This document shows positions 41,100 to 56,000 of a stretch of 64,000 bases of DNA, piece by piece. This DNA comes from Actinostola sp. cb2023 (Eukaryota > Cnidaria > Anthozoa > Actiniaria > Actinostolidae), in assembly GCA_033675265.1 (NCBI GenBank), contig JAUJYZ010000350.1, positions 124,001 through 188,000 of the forward strand, in the 5' to 3' direction. Under the pieces are notes generated by a model that ran no database searches, was not told the DNA's origin, and worked only from the letters and a program-made list of their open reading frames with translations. Every line of letters starts with the position of its first letter. Positions within the stretch are counted from its first letter, which is position 1. The translations under genes and the position numbers were made by a program.

Positions 41100-44000
41100 A
41101 TGATGGATAGTGTTAGGTACTTGTCTTACCATCAATGGAGAGCCAGGAAAGATGAAGGTGTCAAACCACTGCAATATCACGACAAATTGTTGGCGAATGT
41201 CGAGTGTCTACAAGACAATGTAGCCAGCATTGATAGGCATATCAAGGATTACTTAGACGTGACGAAGTCGTTCTGTGGGGCTGGTTCTCACTTAGCTGAA
41301 GCTTTCTGCTTAGTTCTGAACGACACACCATTGTCAGAAATCACGCAGCAGTTGAAGCAAGTTGTGGAGGAGATCGAGCATGTTGCTCACAAGTCCAGCC
41401 TACACATCATGAACCACATTCTTTGCACGTTGTGTGAGTTCACTGCCACTTTTCCCGACCTCAAACGAGCAATTGAAGCTCACAAAAGAAGTGCACAGAA
41501 TTATGAAGTATGCCAGGAAAACATCGAAGCACTAGATCTAGACGAAACACTTTCTGAAAGCTCAAAGCGCTTCAAGATTGCCAAGAAGCGCTTCCGGTCC
41601 GCCGACGAGGAATTGTCAAGCGAGGAAGAAATTCTGTATCGTAGCTTTACAGAAGTGGAAGAAAACCGTGTAAAGGTATTTGAAATAGGTTGAGATTTTG
41701 ATTATTAGGACCTCAAAGAAAACTGAAACTTTCTATTTCACATTTTCATTCTTCATACTTGGTGTACATGTATCATAATAATGTACATTTAGCCTTTGGT
41801 AATTTAAGATTGATGACCCAGAATGTTCCTTATATATCAATGACAGACATCTGGCCTCTTATTCCAACCAAAATCTTATGAAAATTGAATAAAAAAAGAC
41901 TCATTTAGAATAATTTAGAATGATTAATATTCTCTTTTTCATGTAATTGTTGAGTGACCATGTTTTGACTACATGTACTGTAGGTCAATCAATAATATAG
42001 TGAAGAAATAAATGTAACCACAATTCAGTCACGGACATATAAAAGTACTCTCTTTTTAGTTGGATTTGACTTTAAGCTGAGACAGGAAGTATTGGAAATT
42101 GCAGTTGACAGTTGGTTGATCTTTATTGGTTTGTGTTGCATAATAGGATCATACTGTCTTAGGAAAGACTTTGTAATGTTATGACAGTGTGTCATTACGT
42201 CATGCTAGGATTGATACATTGGTAATAATAATAAGCTGATCAAGCTTAACCAATAAGTTCATAATTGTTGAACTGTGGAACTAGACACATTGGAATTTGA
42301 TCACTCTACTTTTCATTGGTTATATTTCCTGTACATGTACTGTACTGTGATTCAGTCTACATAACAGTCAGACATTTTAGCATATTTGATTGTGCATTAG
42401 TAGTAAGATAATAAACACAAAAAGACTTCATTATTATTTATATTACGCATTAGTATAATAATTTTAGCCTTGAATACAGAGTTTCACACGCTGTGATTGG
42501 TCGACTGTCCAGTGATAATGAGACGAGAATCACTGGTTGAGCAGTATTATTGTGCGGTTGACTTTTGAACAAACCAGTGGAAGTGATGATGAAGACTTTA
42601 TTTCAAGAGGGTAACACATAAAAGTGAAATACACTTATAAACTTGTGGCCCTCACTAAACTACAGTAAAAATAGTAAAAATATAACATTTCTACTTTATC
42701 CTGAATTTCATTTTTTTCCTGGTATTCGAGCCTAAAATTGTACTAAGACAATATTATTCGCTTCAGGCTTAGTGATAATTGGTGAACTGATTTACCTTGA
42801 CTTTATCTCTGAAAATATTTACCAATAATCACTTCACCTTTAGAGAAAATATAAATAAATATTCCCTCTTCTTGTAACATGATCAGGGTAACTTGTCATG
42901 GCCAGGGAGAACAAGAGATTTCAATGGCAAGGAATTCTATTTATATATATCCAGCTGAATGGGAACTTTCAACGACATCTGTTGTATCTGTAGTTTATGC
43001 TTCATTGCTGATCATTTCCATCCTCGGGATCCCAGGGGTATATTCTGTCGCTCGTTACTCGCTCCCAGAGAAATACCCCTGGGAACGAAGTCTGTTGGAA
43101 CTTGTTCCGGTAGTCGAAATTCAAAATGGTGGCTGTCCTATTCAAACCTAGCCTGCGAATACAGCCACTTTTTCGCGGTCGCGCCACAGGGTCTCCCGCA
43201 AAGAAGCGTCTGCATTGTGAGGGCAACATTCCTGTACTGTGGGAGTGTGACCTCTGAGGTCATGACAGCTCGTGTTGTAAATCTGATACAACACAGCCGC
43301 TCATGTTGTGAACACTACTTCCAAACGGCCTGAGCTTGTTGGTTCGGCAATCAAAATTATTGTAGAACATGATTTTATTCATCTGTGCATATGATAAGTC
43401 CGGTACAATCGTCCACGGCTCGACATTGTAATATTTTGTTCTGGTCGTTCTGGTTTTGGTGAGCTTAATTTATGCAAATAATGCAATTACCAGCAAGCTG
43501 ACCAATCAGCTTCTTTGACCAGAATCGGGTCAAAAATGATGTCACAGTACAGGAATGTTGCCCTCACAATGCAGACGCTTCTTTCGGGAGATCCCTGTGG
43601 CGAGCGTAAAAAAGTGGCTGTATCTGCAGGCTAATTCAAACCACAATATACACTGACCAATCAGAAAAAAGAGTAATTTTGACTTCTGGAACAAGTTCTA
43701 ACAAACTTCGTTCCCAGGGGCATTTCTCTGTGAGCGAGTAACGAGCAACAGAATATACAGATGAAGACTGGGAAAAGTCCATGCTTCCATCCTTTTTGTT
43801 TTCACTTCTTTCCTGTATTCCTTTAATTAATCAATTATTTTATTCAATGTTGCTTAGTGTATTTTCTGTATTTTCAGATGCTTGGGTCTTGTTTGCTTTC
43901 ATTGCTACAAGTTCAGTCTCAGTTCTTGACGTCTTCCTCTGATTTGATGTCTCCTGTTGGCAGTTTTCAAGAGATAGGTGATTACCTGCGGGACAGGGAA

Positions 44001-47000
44001 GTCACCCTGGCCTTGAAAGATGCCACAACTGCTTGGCTGTCTCTTGCACAGGTAATAATAATAACTTTATTAAGCACAGAAATTCAAAAAGTTTACACTT
44101 ATTTTCATTGAAGCTGTGCATTATAATTATGTATATCAAACATAAATAAATAAATAAAAATAAAATCTAGAGCTAACTATATATACATATAAGATATGAA
44201 TGAAAAAGAATCCTAATAATAATACAATAATATATATTTATAACACACACCTAAATGCCAGACATAATGACTTACAATCTCACCTCCATTAACTGCCACC
44301 TATCCATAATGGTCTATATTGAAAGAGTATTATGTAATGCTTGTGTGTTGCAGGCTAACCAAGGACTGCGTCAAGGAAAGGGTTTGACCCGATATGATGT
44401 ACATTTATTAACACACAGTAATGATGAGGATTTATCAGAGTCGGAAAGAAAACAGTTAGCTATCAGAGTTGAACTGCTCTTGAAGGTAAAAACCTTGATA
44501 CATTGTCATTAACCCATTCGCTCCTGAGCTATTTTGAGTTTTTTAGCAATTTTCTGGACCTAATCACACCTTAGGAAATTTCGATTCCATATAAGGGGTT
44601 TCCATGGAAATCTTGACAGTTCTGAATGCCCGTGGGCTCGCGTTTTCACGTGGTTTGCCTTTCTTCTTGGGATCTCTTCGTGGCCAGTAGTTTTAACTGC
44701 TTGAAGAGGCCAATTTTGCATTTTAGAGTGTTTTATAGACCTTTTGCATAAAGCCACTAATCATATGCAGATACACGCTTAGCCTCACTCTGACTCAAAT
44801 AAACAAAAGATCTGTCCAATGATTGCATTGTTTTATTGAGTCAGAGTGAGGCTAAGTGTGTACCTGCATTTTATTAGTGGCTTTATGCAAAAGGTCTATA
44901 GCCATTATTCACTACAGAAGCCCCCAGAACAGCATCATTAAGCTTGACTGGTGTGGTAGAGACCGTTCTGCTGAAAGAACCCAGCAGCGAGAAGCGATTT
45001 TCACAAAGACATCTCGGCAGTGCCATTACGGAATTCAAAATGGCGGACTCAACTGTGAAATCGTCTCTCTGGTTGTTCTGTGGTGGATTGCAGGACCTAC
45101 TGTACAAAGGCATTTTTGGCGACTTTGGACTATTTACAATTTTACACCTCGAAAATGAATGACATTTGACTTGGATTTTCTTCCAAAATACATCCTTGCG
45201 AAACAAAACGCCACTTTCTCGGCAAACTTCCATCTCTCTTCCTGATATAGTCATGAATTTTTCCCTCTCTTTTCCTTAACTCGCCGAACAATAGCCATTT
45301 CCTTAGGACCACTTTCGCTAACACGTGTTAGTCCTTCTGCACGCCCGAAAAGGATGCCGGGAACATCCGGGAATTTTCGACAGAAAGCCTCCCGCCATTT
45401 CCATATTTTAGAATATATAGAGTGTCAAGCCAGTCGGTCCTACAGGCAAAAATTGCACCGGTTGCATTCTTTTCAAGTTCAAAGTCGCCAAAAATGCCTT
45501 TGTAGGCCCTGGAATCCACCACAGAAAGACCAGAGAGACGATTTCACTTTGAGTCCGCCATTTTGGAAAATCTTAACGAGCTGCCGAAATGTGTTCGTGA
45601 ATTCGTATCTTCCTCCTGAGTTCTTCCAGGAGAACGGTCTCTACCACACCAGTCAAGCTTAATGATGCTGTCCTGGGGGCTTCTGTGGTGAATAATGGCT
45701 ATAAACACTCTAAAAATGCAAAATTGGCCGCTCCTAGCAGCTACAAGCTGCTGGCCCTCCGGGAGATCCATGACAAGAGAAAGATTACGTCAGAACCTGA
45801 GCCCGTGGGCTTTCAGAACTGTCAAGATTTCCATGGAAACCCCTTATATGGAATCGAAATTTCCTATGACGTGATTAAGTCCAGAAAATCGCTAAAAAAC
45901 TCAAAAATCTCTGGGTGTCAAAGGGTTAATAGCTGATTAAAACCAAGCAATAATTTTATAGAATTCTGCATACAATAAATCTGTGGAGTATAAATGTTTT
46001 TTCAAAATACAAATTATTCTCTAGAATTGAAAGAGCTTGAAATAATATTTTTATTCTGATCAGAAATCCCTTTCACTGTTCATGACGAACTTTATAGTGC
46101 TTTGAATCGCACAGCATGAGCACAGCATGAAAGGTGTCCGTATGTCAGCAGGATATATATTATACAGATAGTATTACAAGGATGTACTATTTATTTTTAG
46201 CTGTTCAGGGAATACAATTAATCTGATGTTTTCAAGCGGCAACACTACTGAAATATTTTTAACTTACGAGTATACTGTGTACGTACGGGTAACTGAATAT
46301 GTAAAAATATTTACAACTTGATCTCACTATAATTGTGATTTTGTAAACTCGATCGTTATACGGGTGAACCGTAGCAGTAATATTTACAACTTGGTCTAAC
46401 TTGTTACTGTTAATTGCTGCCCAATGAAACACCGGGAGAAATCTCTCACAGAGTTACAACCTTTCAGCCAAGCAACTCTGCTGTTTCAAGGCAGTCAATT
46501 TTGTTAATTGTTAGTGGCCGGCTAGTTGTGTTTTGTTTTAAAGCTGGTATTCGAGTATCGAGTATATTGTTAATTGCCACCCAATGAAACACCGGGAGAA
46601 ATCTCTCACAGAGTTACAACCTTTCAGCCAAGCAACTCTGCTGTTTCAAGGCAGTCAATTTTGTTAAATGTTAGTGGACCGGCTAGTTTGATTTAAAGCT
46701 GGTATTCGAGTATCGAGTATATTGTTAATTGCCGCCCAATGAAACACAGGGAGAAATCTCTCACAGAGTTACAACCTTTCAGCCAAGCAACTCTGCTGTT
46801 TCAAGGCAGTCAATTTTGTTAAATGTTAGTGGACCGGCTAGTTTGATTTAAAGCTGGTATTCGAGCATCGAGAATATTGTTAATTGCCGCCCAATGAAAC
46901 ACCGGGAGAAATCTCTCACAGAGTTACAACCTTTCAGCCAAGCAACTCTGCTGTTTCAAGGCAGTCAACATTGTTAAATGTTATGGGATTGGAAATAAAA

Positions 47001-50000
47001 ATGTAGCCTCTCACAGGATTACAGCAAATATCATATAGTAAACTGAATTTAATTGCGTTACATGTAGACGTCATTCAAGAAGAAGGCCAAATTAAATGGC
47101 TTTGAGTTAACATATATCCCTGGAAGCGAAAGCAACGCAAACGCTAATCTATTCAGTCAGAGCTTATTTCATTATGAGATATTCCGCGAATGATACCGCT
47201 ATACGCTAAAACTACTATATATGTTGTGGTCACGCCATTCGTATATAAATATTACGCGGGAACATATAGAATCATAGAACTCAAATCAAGCTCATCATGT
47301 GTGCTCATGAGCGGCACAAATATGAGAGATAAGTTTTAGATGCTAGTTTTATGTATTATTACACGGTACACGCATGTTTTTCTGAAATGTGCATGATGAA
47401 ACTCTGATATTTTGAATTTTGGCGCCACTTTGTAGCGTGGTCAAAATATTGTAATATTTTAGCTCTTTGACGACCAGAAGCTATAGTGAAAGATGTATTA
47501 TCGATCTATAATTACACTACTTTGATAAAAGTGATCAGAATGGCAGTAAAAGCACATCTTAAAGCAATACTTATCTGGTAACGTTTGGTCAATTGCATCC
47601 TAATTTGTATCATTAGGTCGCGAAACTCAGTGCTCGTATATAAACAGGCATCTGCCGACACATCTCGAATAGCCGTCGATGGTTTCTGTATAACTACGTC
47701 GGTTATACCCCGTTCCCGTTTTGTATGTTCTTCGATGATATCCTTCATGACGATCAACTGGTAACTCGGAGCTGCTGCAGAATATATAATACACAGCCTA
47801 CTAGTCCTACTGATATTACTTTATTTTGACGTCGTTTGACATGGTTCATACTAGCTTAGCAAGACCACATGCCGACGAACCTACGAACATCAGCAGGGTG
47901 CCACAAATTCAGATCACATAAAGTTTGTCATGTTTATGTACTCCTTTAATTACCTTGTAATATTTTAACTCATGTTTAATAAAATCAACAGAATTATCAT
48001 AAAGAGTTCCAAAGAGCACCTACACCAGAGGCTGACATCCCTGGTGGCTTTCAGAAACATCCAAAGGGTGTAGAACTTGCTCTCAGGGTAAGCTTACCAC
48101 TCACTAGTATCACTGGTCTATCTGCTGATTTTAATGGCTACCTGGTATCAAGGTAGTCCTTTATCCTGGGTGACTACCTGGTATCAAGGTAGTCCTTATC
48201 CTGGGTGACTACCTGGTATCAAGGTAGTCCTTATCCTGGGTGACTACCTGGTATCAAGGTAGTCCTTATCCTGGGTGACTACCTGGTATCAAGGTAGTCC
48301 TTATCCTGGGTGACTACCTGGTATCAAGGTAGTCCTTTATCCTGGGTGACTACCTGGTATCAAGGTAGTCCTTATCCTGGGTGACTACCTGGTATCAAGG
48401 TAGTCCTTTATCCTGGGTGACTACCTGGTATCAAGGTAGTCCTTATCCTGGGTGACTACCTGGTATCAAGGTAGTCCTTATCTTGGGTGACTACCTGGTA
48501 TCAAGGTAGTCCTTATCTTGGGTGACTACCTGGTATCAAGGTAGTCCTTTATCCTGGGTGACTACCTGGTATCAAGGTAGTCCTTATCCTGGGTGACTAC
48601 CTGGTATCAAGGTAGTCCTTTATCCTGGGTGACTACCTGGTATCAAGGTAGTCCTTTATCCTGGGTGACTACCTGGTATCAAGGTAGTCCTTATCCTGGG
48701 TGACTACCTGGTATCAAGGTAGTCCTTTATCCTGGGTGACTACCTGGTATCAAGGTAGTCCTTATCCTGGGTGACTACCTGGTATCAATGTAGTCCTTTA
48801 TCCTGGGTGACTACCTGGTATCAAGGTAGTCCTTATCCTGGGTGACTACCTGGTATCAAGGTAGTCCTTACTTGGGTGACTACCTGGTATCAAGGTAGTC
48901 CTTATCCTGGGTGACTACCTGGTATCAAGGTAGTCCTTATCCTGGGTGACTACCTGGTATCAATGTAGTCCTTTATCCTGGGTGACTACCTGGTATCAAG
49001 GTAGTCCTTATCCTGGGTGACTACCTGGTATCAAGGTAGTCCTTACCTTGGGTGACTACCTGGTATCAAGGTAGTCCTTATCCTGGGTGACTACCTGGTA
49101 TCAAGGTAGTCCTTATCCTGGGTGACTACCTGGTATCAAGGTAGTCCTTTATCCTGGGTGACTACCTGGTATCAAGGTAGTCCTTATCCTGGGTGACTAC
49201 CTGGTATCAAGGTAGTCCTTATCCTGGGTGACTACCTGGTATCAAGGTAGTCCTTATCCTGGGTGACTACCTGGTATCAAGGTAGTCCTTATCCTGGGTG
49301 ACTACCTGGTATCAAGGTAGTCCTTATCCTGGGTGACTACCTGGTATCAAGGTAGTCCTTTATCCTGGGTGACTACCTGGTATCAAGGTAGTCCTTTATC
49401 CTGGGTGACTACCTGGTATCAAGGTAGTCCTTATCCTGGGTGACTACCTGGTATCAAGGTAGTCCTTATCCTGGGTGACTACCTGGTATCAAGGTAGTCC
49501 TTATCCTGGGTGACTACCTGGTATCAAGGTAGTCCTTATCCTGGGTAACTACCTGGTATCAAGGTAGTCCTTATCCTGGGTGACTACCTGGTATCAAGGT
49601 AGTCCTTATCCTGGGTGACTACCTGGTATCAAGGTAGTCCTTATCCTGGGTGACTACCTGGTATCAAGGTAGTCCTTATCCTGGGTGACTACCTGGTATC
49701 AAGGTAGTCCTTTATCCTGGGTGACTACCTGGTATCAAGGTAGTCCTTATCCTGGGTGACTACCTGGTATCAAGGTAGTCCTTATCCTGGGTGACTACCT
49801 GGTATCAAGGTAGTCCTTTATCCTGGGTGACTACCTGGTATCAAGGTAGTCCTTATCCTGGGTGACTACCTGGTATCAAGGTAGTCCTTTATCCTGGGTG
49901 ACTACCTGGTATCAAGGTAGTCCTTATCCTGGGTGACTACCTGGTATCAAGGTAGTCCTTATCCTGGGTGACTACCTGGTATCAAGGTAGTCCTTTATCC

Positions 50001-53000
50001 TGGGTGACTACCTGGTATCAAGGTAGTCCTTATCCTGGGTAACTACCTGGTATCAAGGGTAGTCCTTATCCTGGGTGACTACCTGGTATCAAGGTAGTCC
50101 TTATCCTGGGTAACTACCTGGTATCAAGGTAGTCCTTATCCTGGGTGACTACCTGGTATCAAGGTAGTCCTTATCCTGGGTGACTACCTGGTATCAAGGT
50201 AGTCCTTATCCTGGGTGACTACCTGGTATCAAGGTAGTCCTTTATCCTGGGTGACTACCTGGTATCAAGGTAGTCCTTATCCTGGGTGACTACCTGGTAT
50301 CAAGGTAGTCCTTTATCCTGGGTGACTACCTGGTATCAAGGTAGTCCTTATCCTGGGTGACTACCTGGTATCAAGGTAGTCCTTTATCCTGGGTGACTAC
50401 CTGGTATCAAGGTAGTCCTTATCCTGGGTGACTACCTGGTATCAAGGTAGTCCTTTATCCTGGGTGACTACCTGGTATCAAGGTAGTCCTTATCCTGGGT
50501 GACTACCTGGTATCAAGGTAGTCCTTTATCCTGGGTGACTACCTGGTATCAAGGTAGTCCTTATCCTGGGTGACTACCTGGTATCAAGGTAGTCCTTATC
50601 CTGGGTGACTACCTGGTATCAAGGTAGTCCTTTATCCTGGGTGACTACCTGGTATCAAGGTAGTCCTTTATCCTGGGTGACTACCTGGTATCAAGGTAGT
50701 CCTTATCCTGGGTGACTACCTGGTATCAAGGTAGTCCTTATCTTGGGTGACTACCTGGTATCAAGGTAGTCCTTATCTTGGGTGACTACCTGGTATCAAG
50801 GTAGTCCTTTATCCTGGTCCTGGGTGACTACCTGGTATCAAGGTAGTCCTTATCCTGGGTGACTACCTGGTATCAAGGTAGTCCTTACCTTGGGTGACTA
50901 CCTGGTATCAAGGTAGTCCTTATCCTGGGTGACTACCTGGTATCAAGGTAGTCCTTATCTTGGGTGACTACCTGGTATCAAGGTAGTCCTTATCTTGGGT
51001 GACTACCTGGTATCAAGGTAGTCCTTATCCTGGGTGACTACCTGGTATCAAGGTAGTCCTTATCTTGGGTGACTACCTGGTATCAAGGTAGTCCTTATCT
51101 TGGGTGACTACCTGGTATCAAGGTAGTCCTTATCCTGGGTGACTGACTACCTGTAGTCCTTATTCTTCAGTGGACAGACCAATCAAACAGGTTTTTTCCA
51201 TTAGAAGATTATATAAGAGTTGGCCTCTTTTAATATTATTGTTATATTTTAATATTAGTGTTATCTTATTGTTCTTATTGTTATCGTATTGTTACTTATT
51301 GTTATCTTATTATTATAAGAAGATATTATTGTTATCTTTTAATATAGTTATATTTTATTGATCAGGGTTGCTGCTCTGAGACAGAAGCCATGGCCGCTGG
51401 GGGACAGTTGGAGCTCGTTTCTAAGGAAGAAATGGAGGCAGAAATACTGAGGCATCTTCCTAAGCTGCAGCTAAAAATTGGTACTGACATTATCTCAGTA
51501 ATATGTTGTGCAATTGCCTTTATACAGGGATGTGTGTATGTCTCCAAATTATTGCATTTGTGCTTTGCCATCCCAACATTTCAATCTGAGCTATGCTCCG
51601 TGGTCAGACATGGGTCGTATGGTGGCTGCATAGTGCGCCTTTATATCCCTTTGACTCGACCACGCTGAGCTGTGTCCTTCGCAATTCAGCTACCGGCTGC
51701 AATGAAGGATGATTAGCCCTCAAAGTTATTTATTTATTTATTTATTTATTTAATTTCTAGCATTTTCAATGTAAGAAACTTTATTTAAAGAGGGTATCAC
51801 ATGACAGTGTTGTTCTCTCGTATTATAAAAGGATACTAATGTTGCATACATACCTATATTACCTCTAATAATAATAGTTTTAACAATAATGGCAACCAAC
51901 ATTGCAGTTTGCAAAAACTGAATTACAATGATGTGATAAATACTCTAATACCAAAGTTGTTTTATTACAATAAAGGTTCTGTTGTTCATGAAACTTGTGC
52001 TTCTCCCAGCAAAGCTCCAGACAATCTGAAATCTAAACTGGTATGCAACTTACTACTTACTTGTTTTGAGATGTTTTTGTTACCATTACAACCCATTGTT
52101 AACTTACATACACTGTATCTGTGCATTTGACAGCATTGTATCCGTGAACTAGTCAACAGTGTGGCAGCTCACAATGACATTCCTTTGAACAAAGAAACCC
52201 TGGACCAGTTTATAACAACAGTGTTATATGAGGCTTGTTCACCCGTCTGTGTGTCATCTGCCAAAACTGCTGTGCATTTGTTGTTTGGAAGGGCAAACCT
52301 GGTATGTTATTTACTCATTATTATAAGACAAATAAAATTGGGGAATTATGATTGGTCACTTTACAGTTCATAACTCTACGAACGAACCTACAAAATTTTA
52401 CAAGGACAAGAAAAGAAAACAAACCATATATTAACCTCATTTGCTCAGTTATGGATCCTCAGGGTTTTTACACTTTTTTATGTCCCACACACTACACACT
52501 TGGGCCATAAGTCAGTGGTCCATAACTTACGGTATGGACCTCACTACAAAAAAAAATGTAGGTAGCCTGCATAAAAGGGTCAAAGGCCTGGGGAGGGAAG
52601 GAGACTTCCCAGCACCTTCTCCTCCCCTCTCCTTCCCTCTTCTCCCCTCCTCTCCCCATTCCCCTTCCCTCCCCCTTCCCTCCTCAGCCCTTCCCATCCC
52701 TTTCCTTTGGGCCTGTTATGCACACTAGGTTAATAAGAGGTATTTACATGTATGTACAGTGTAATGAAGAGAATGTTTTGTTAAAGGTGACAATAAAGCC
52801 ATGTAAGGAAGGCAATACTTGGCAGGCACAAGTGTTTGTTAAGAGTACCTCAGTCCATGTGGAAGTCTTATCGACATGGTAAGAATTACATTACTTTTGT
52901 CTGTGCTCCTTGACTTTAATGATATCTTAATCACTAATTTGATTATTTCACCAGGTCAGTTACAGCAGATCAAACGTTATTCTTATGTCTTTCTCATGAT

Positions 53001-56000
53001 TTGGATTTGAATGCCACACTTGGTACAGTTGATGCTTCCTGTGTATCTAAGTTTAGTTTGATGGACTTTTTGGAAGACAAGTAAGTATTGGTCAAACTTG
53101 CCACTAGTTTTTCAAACTGATAGAGTCATTTTCATATGAGTGGGAAACCTACAGCACAGAGTTAGAGAGTACGGAATAGAAGACATTCTATTCAACCAAT
53201 CACCGTACGCGAAATCATTGCTCAACCAAAGAGAATGCTTAGACACGGCACTGGCACAGCACAGCACAATTGTGGGACATGCGTCCCATCACGTCATGAT
53301 AGTGACGACTGTCTATCTTTTCTTCATAAAGCATGTCATACAGTAGTGATTCTTCCTGTCAGTTAGCAATGACTTGTTGGACGATATTTAATAATAATAT
53401 TTTAATATGAATCACCTAATATTGATTGTAGAGAACGTCCGTTGCCTACTATTTACATCAAGAAGCACAATACATCACAATCACCTTCAACACAACCAAA
53501 GCCAGGGTCTTCACCATCTCACAAGCAAAACCGATTCCGCAAGTCCCTCACCAAAGCAACCTCAAAGATCTTCTCCAGGAAATTAATTCTGGGAACCAAG
53601 CAATCTGGGAATTCTACAGCATTCCTTGAATCTCCTACTTCATCTGCTCCTAGTGCTGGCACTAGCAGTGGTTCCCCTAGGAATGAAGGTCAGTCACTTA
53701 CATGTTTTGTACCAGGAAATAAGGCAATAGTAGTGGTACCCCTAGGAATGAAGGTCAGTCACTTACATGTTTTGTACCAGGAAATAAGGCAATAGTAGTG
53801 GTTCCCCTAGGAATGAAGGTCAGTCACTTACATGTTTTGTACCAGGAAATAAGGCAATAGTAGTGGATCCCCTAGGAATGAAGGTCAGTCACTTACATGT
53901 TTTGTACCAGGAAATAAGGCAATAGTAGTGGTACCCCTAGGAATGAAGGTCAGTCACTTACATGTTTTGTACCAGGAAATAAGGCAATAGTAGTGGTACC
54001 CCTAGGAATGAAGGTCAGTCACTTACATGTTTTGTACCAGGAAATAAGGCAATAGTAGTGGTTCCCCTAGGAATGAAGGTCAGTCACTTACATGTTTTGT
54101 ACCAGGAAATAAGGCAATAGTAGTGGAATCCCTAGGAATGAAGGTCAGTCACTTACATGTTTTGTACCAGGAAATAAGGCAATAGTAGCAAATCAGATTT
54201 CTGATTTCTGTAGCAAATCAGAATGTGCATTATACGTGTACCCTGTGTAATTGACTGTGTACATTGCAGGTTATCGTATGTCCTTTACCACCTCCAGTAC
54301 AGAAACAAGTAATGATCATGATGTAGACATAGATAGTATTGCACCCCTACCCCCGCCACGCCCTAAGCACTGGGCACGTAAAGTCAGACAGCAGAACTTG
54401 GGAGAAGAAGACAAGACTGAAGCTGATGAGGAAAAGTGTGAAGAAAATCGGGATGACTGGTATTCAACAGATTCGAAGTTTCCTTTGCCAAAGCTCAAAC
54501 CAACTCTTTCAGGTATGCAACAAACAACAGATTTTTAGTTGGTCTTGGATAGCAACATGTTGATGTTGCTATATGTAGACATTATGTTTAGTAAACCCAA
54601 TATCTTGGACTGTCTGTGCAGATTCACAAAGTCAGCTGTCGGTTGCCTCACAGCAGGAGTTGGATGAGGTCATAAAGTTTCTCTCAGGAACGCCACTCAA
54701 ACACCGCATATCTTGTCATTCTGACAATGTTGACAACAGTAGTCATATTACGCCAGCGGACAGTGGGCTTGGTAGCAGCTTGAGTATAGCATTAAGCACT
54801 GTTGCACAACCTAGTACTGTAGCAGGAGCTGATAGCCATGATATTCCATCAGTACCATCTATTATCACAACCACTGGCTCTCCAGCTGAAACCACAAAAG
54901 AAGTCAAGAAAGAGACCAAATCTCGTAAGGGGAAAAACAGCAACAAACAGGATTCAGATACTAAAAAGGAAAGTAATAAAGGAGAATTCTCTAAAGGAAA
55001 GAAAACAAGTAAAAAGGCAGATAAATCTACAAATGGTAAAGGGCAGGATTCTGGCAGTAAATCTGATGTACAACTCAAAGATAAGCAGTCCAGTGCGAAA
55101 GGTGTAGTTTCACCAAACGAGAGCCAAGGCCAAGTTGAAAGTAAGGAGAAAGTAGAAGAAGTAAAGGAGGAAAAAGCGAGTGTTGTCCAGGATAAAGCTT
55201 GTCCCAATCCTGTGGTGGTGACTGTCAGTTCTGTTGATGATGAACAAGATGAGCAAAGTAAAGTCTCTATTAGTGAAAGTCTTAGGTTAGTATTGCTGAC
55301 CTTGGTATTGTTCTCATGCATCATCATCTTCATTGCCTGTATCATCATCATCATTCTCTGCATCATCAACAACTACATGTATCATCATCATCATCGCCTG
55401 TATCGTCATCATCATTCTCTGCATCATCAACAACTACATGCATCTTCATCATCATTGCCTGTATCATCATCATCATTCTCTGCATCATCAACAACTACAT
55501 GTATCATCATCATTATCACCTGTATCATCATCATCATTCTCTGCATCATCAACAACTACATGCATCTTCATCATCATTGCCTGTATCATCATCATCATTC
55601 TCTGCATCATCAACAACTACATGTATCATCATCATTATCACCTGTATCATCATCATCATTCTCTGCATTATCAACAACTACATGAAATGAAATGTATCAT
55701 CATCATCATCACCTGTATCATCATAATCATTCTCTGCATTATCAACAACTACATGAAATGAAATGTATCATCATCATCATCGCCTGTATCATCATAATCA
55801 TTCTCTGCATCAACAACTACATGTATCATCATCATTATCACCTGTATCATCATCATCATTCTCTGCATTATCAACAACTACATGAAATGAAATGTATCAT
55901 CATCATCATCACCTGTATCATCATAATCATTCTCTCTGCATTATCAACAACTACATGAAATGAAATGTATCATCATCATCATCGCCTGTATCATCATAAT

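Noticed and set aside
44856..45936. Several 60-120-codon frames on both strands
   Set aside because: All lie in the long inverted arms of the TTAA-bounded foldback element; mirrored frames occur in both arms and none resembles a transposase.
48138..51160. Possible CRISPR array
   Set aside because: Repeats are directly tandem without unique spacers, in an intron of an animal gene.
54743..55372. 209-codon minus-strand frame rich in Leu/Ser
   Set aside because: Mirror of exon 12 (Lys/Ser-rich) of the BAR-like gene, whose plus-strand splice sites and phases are consistent.
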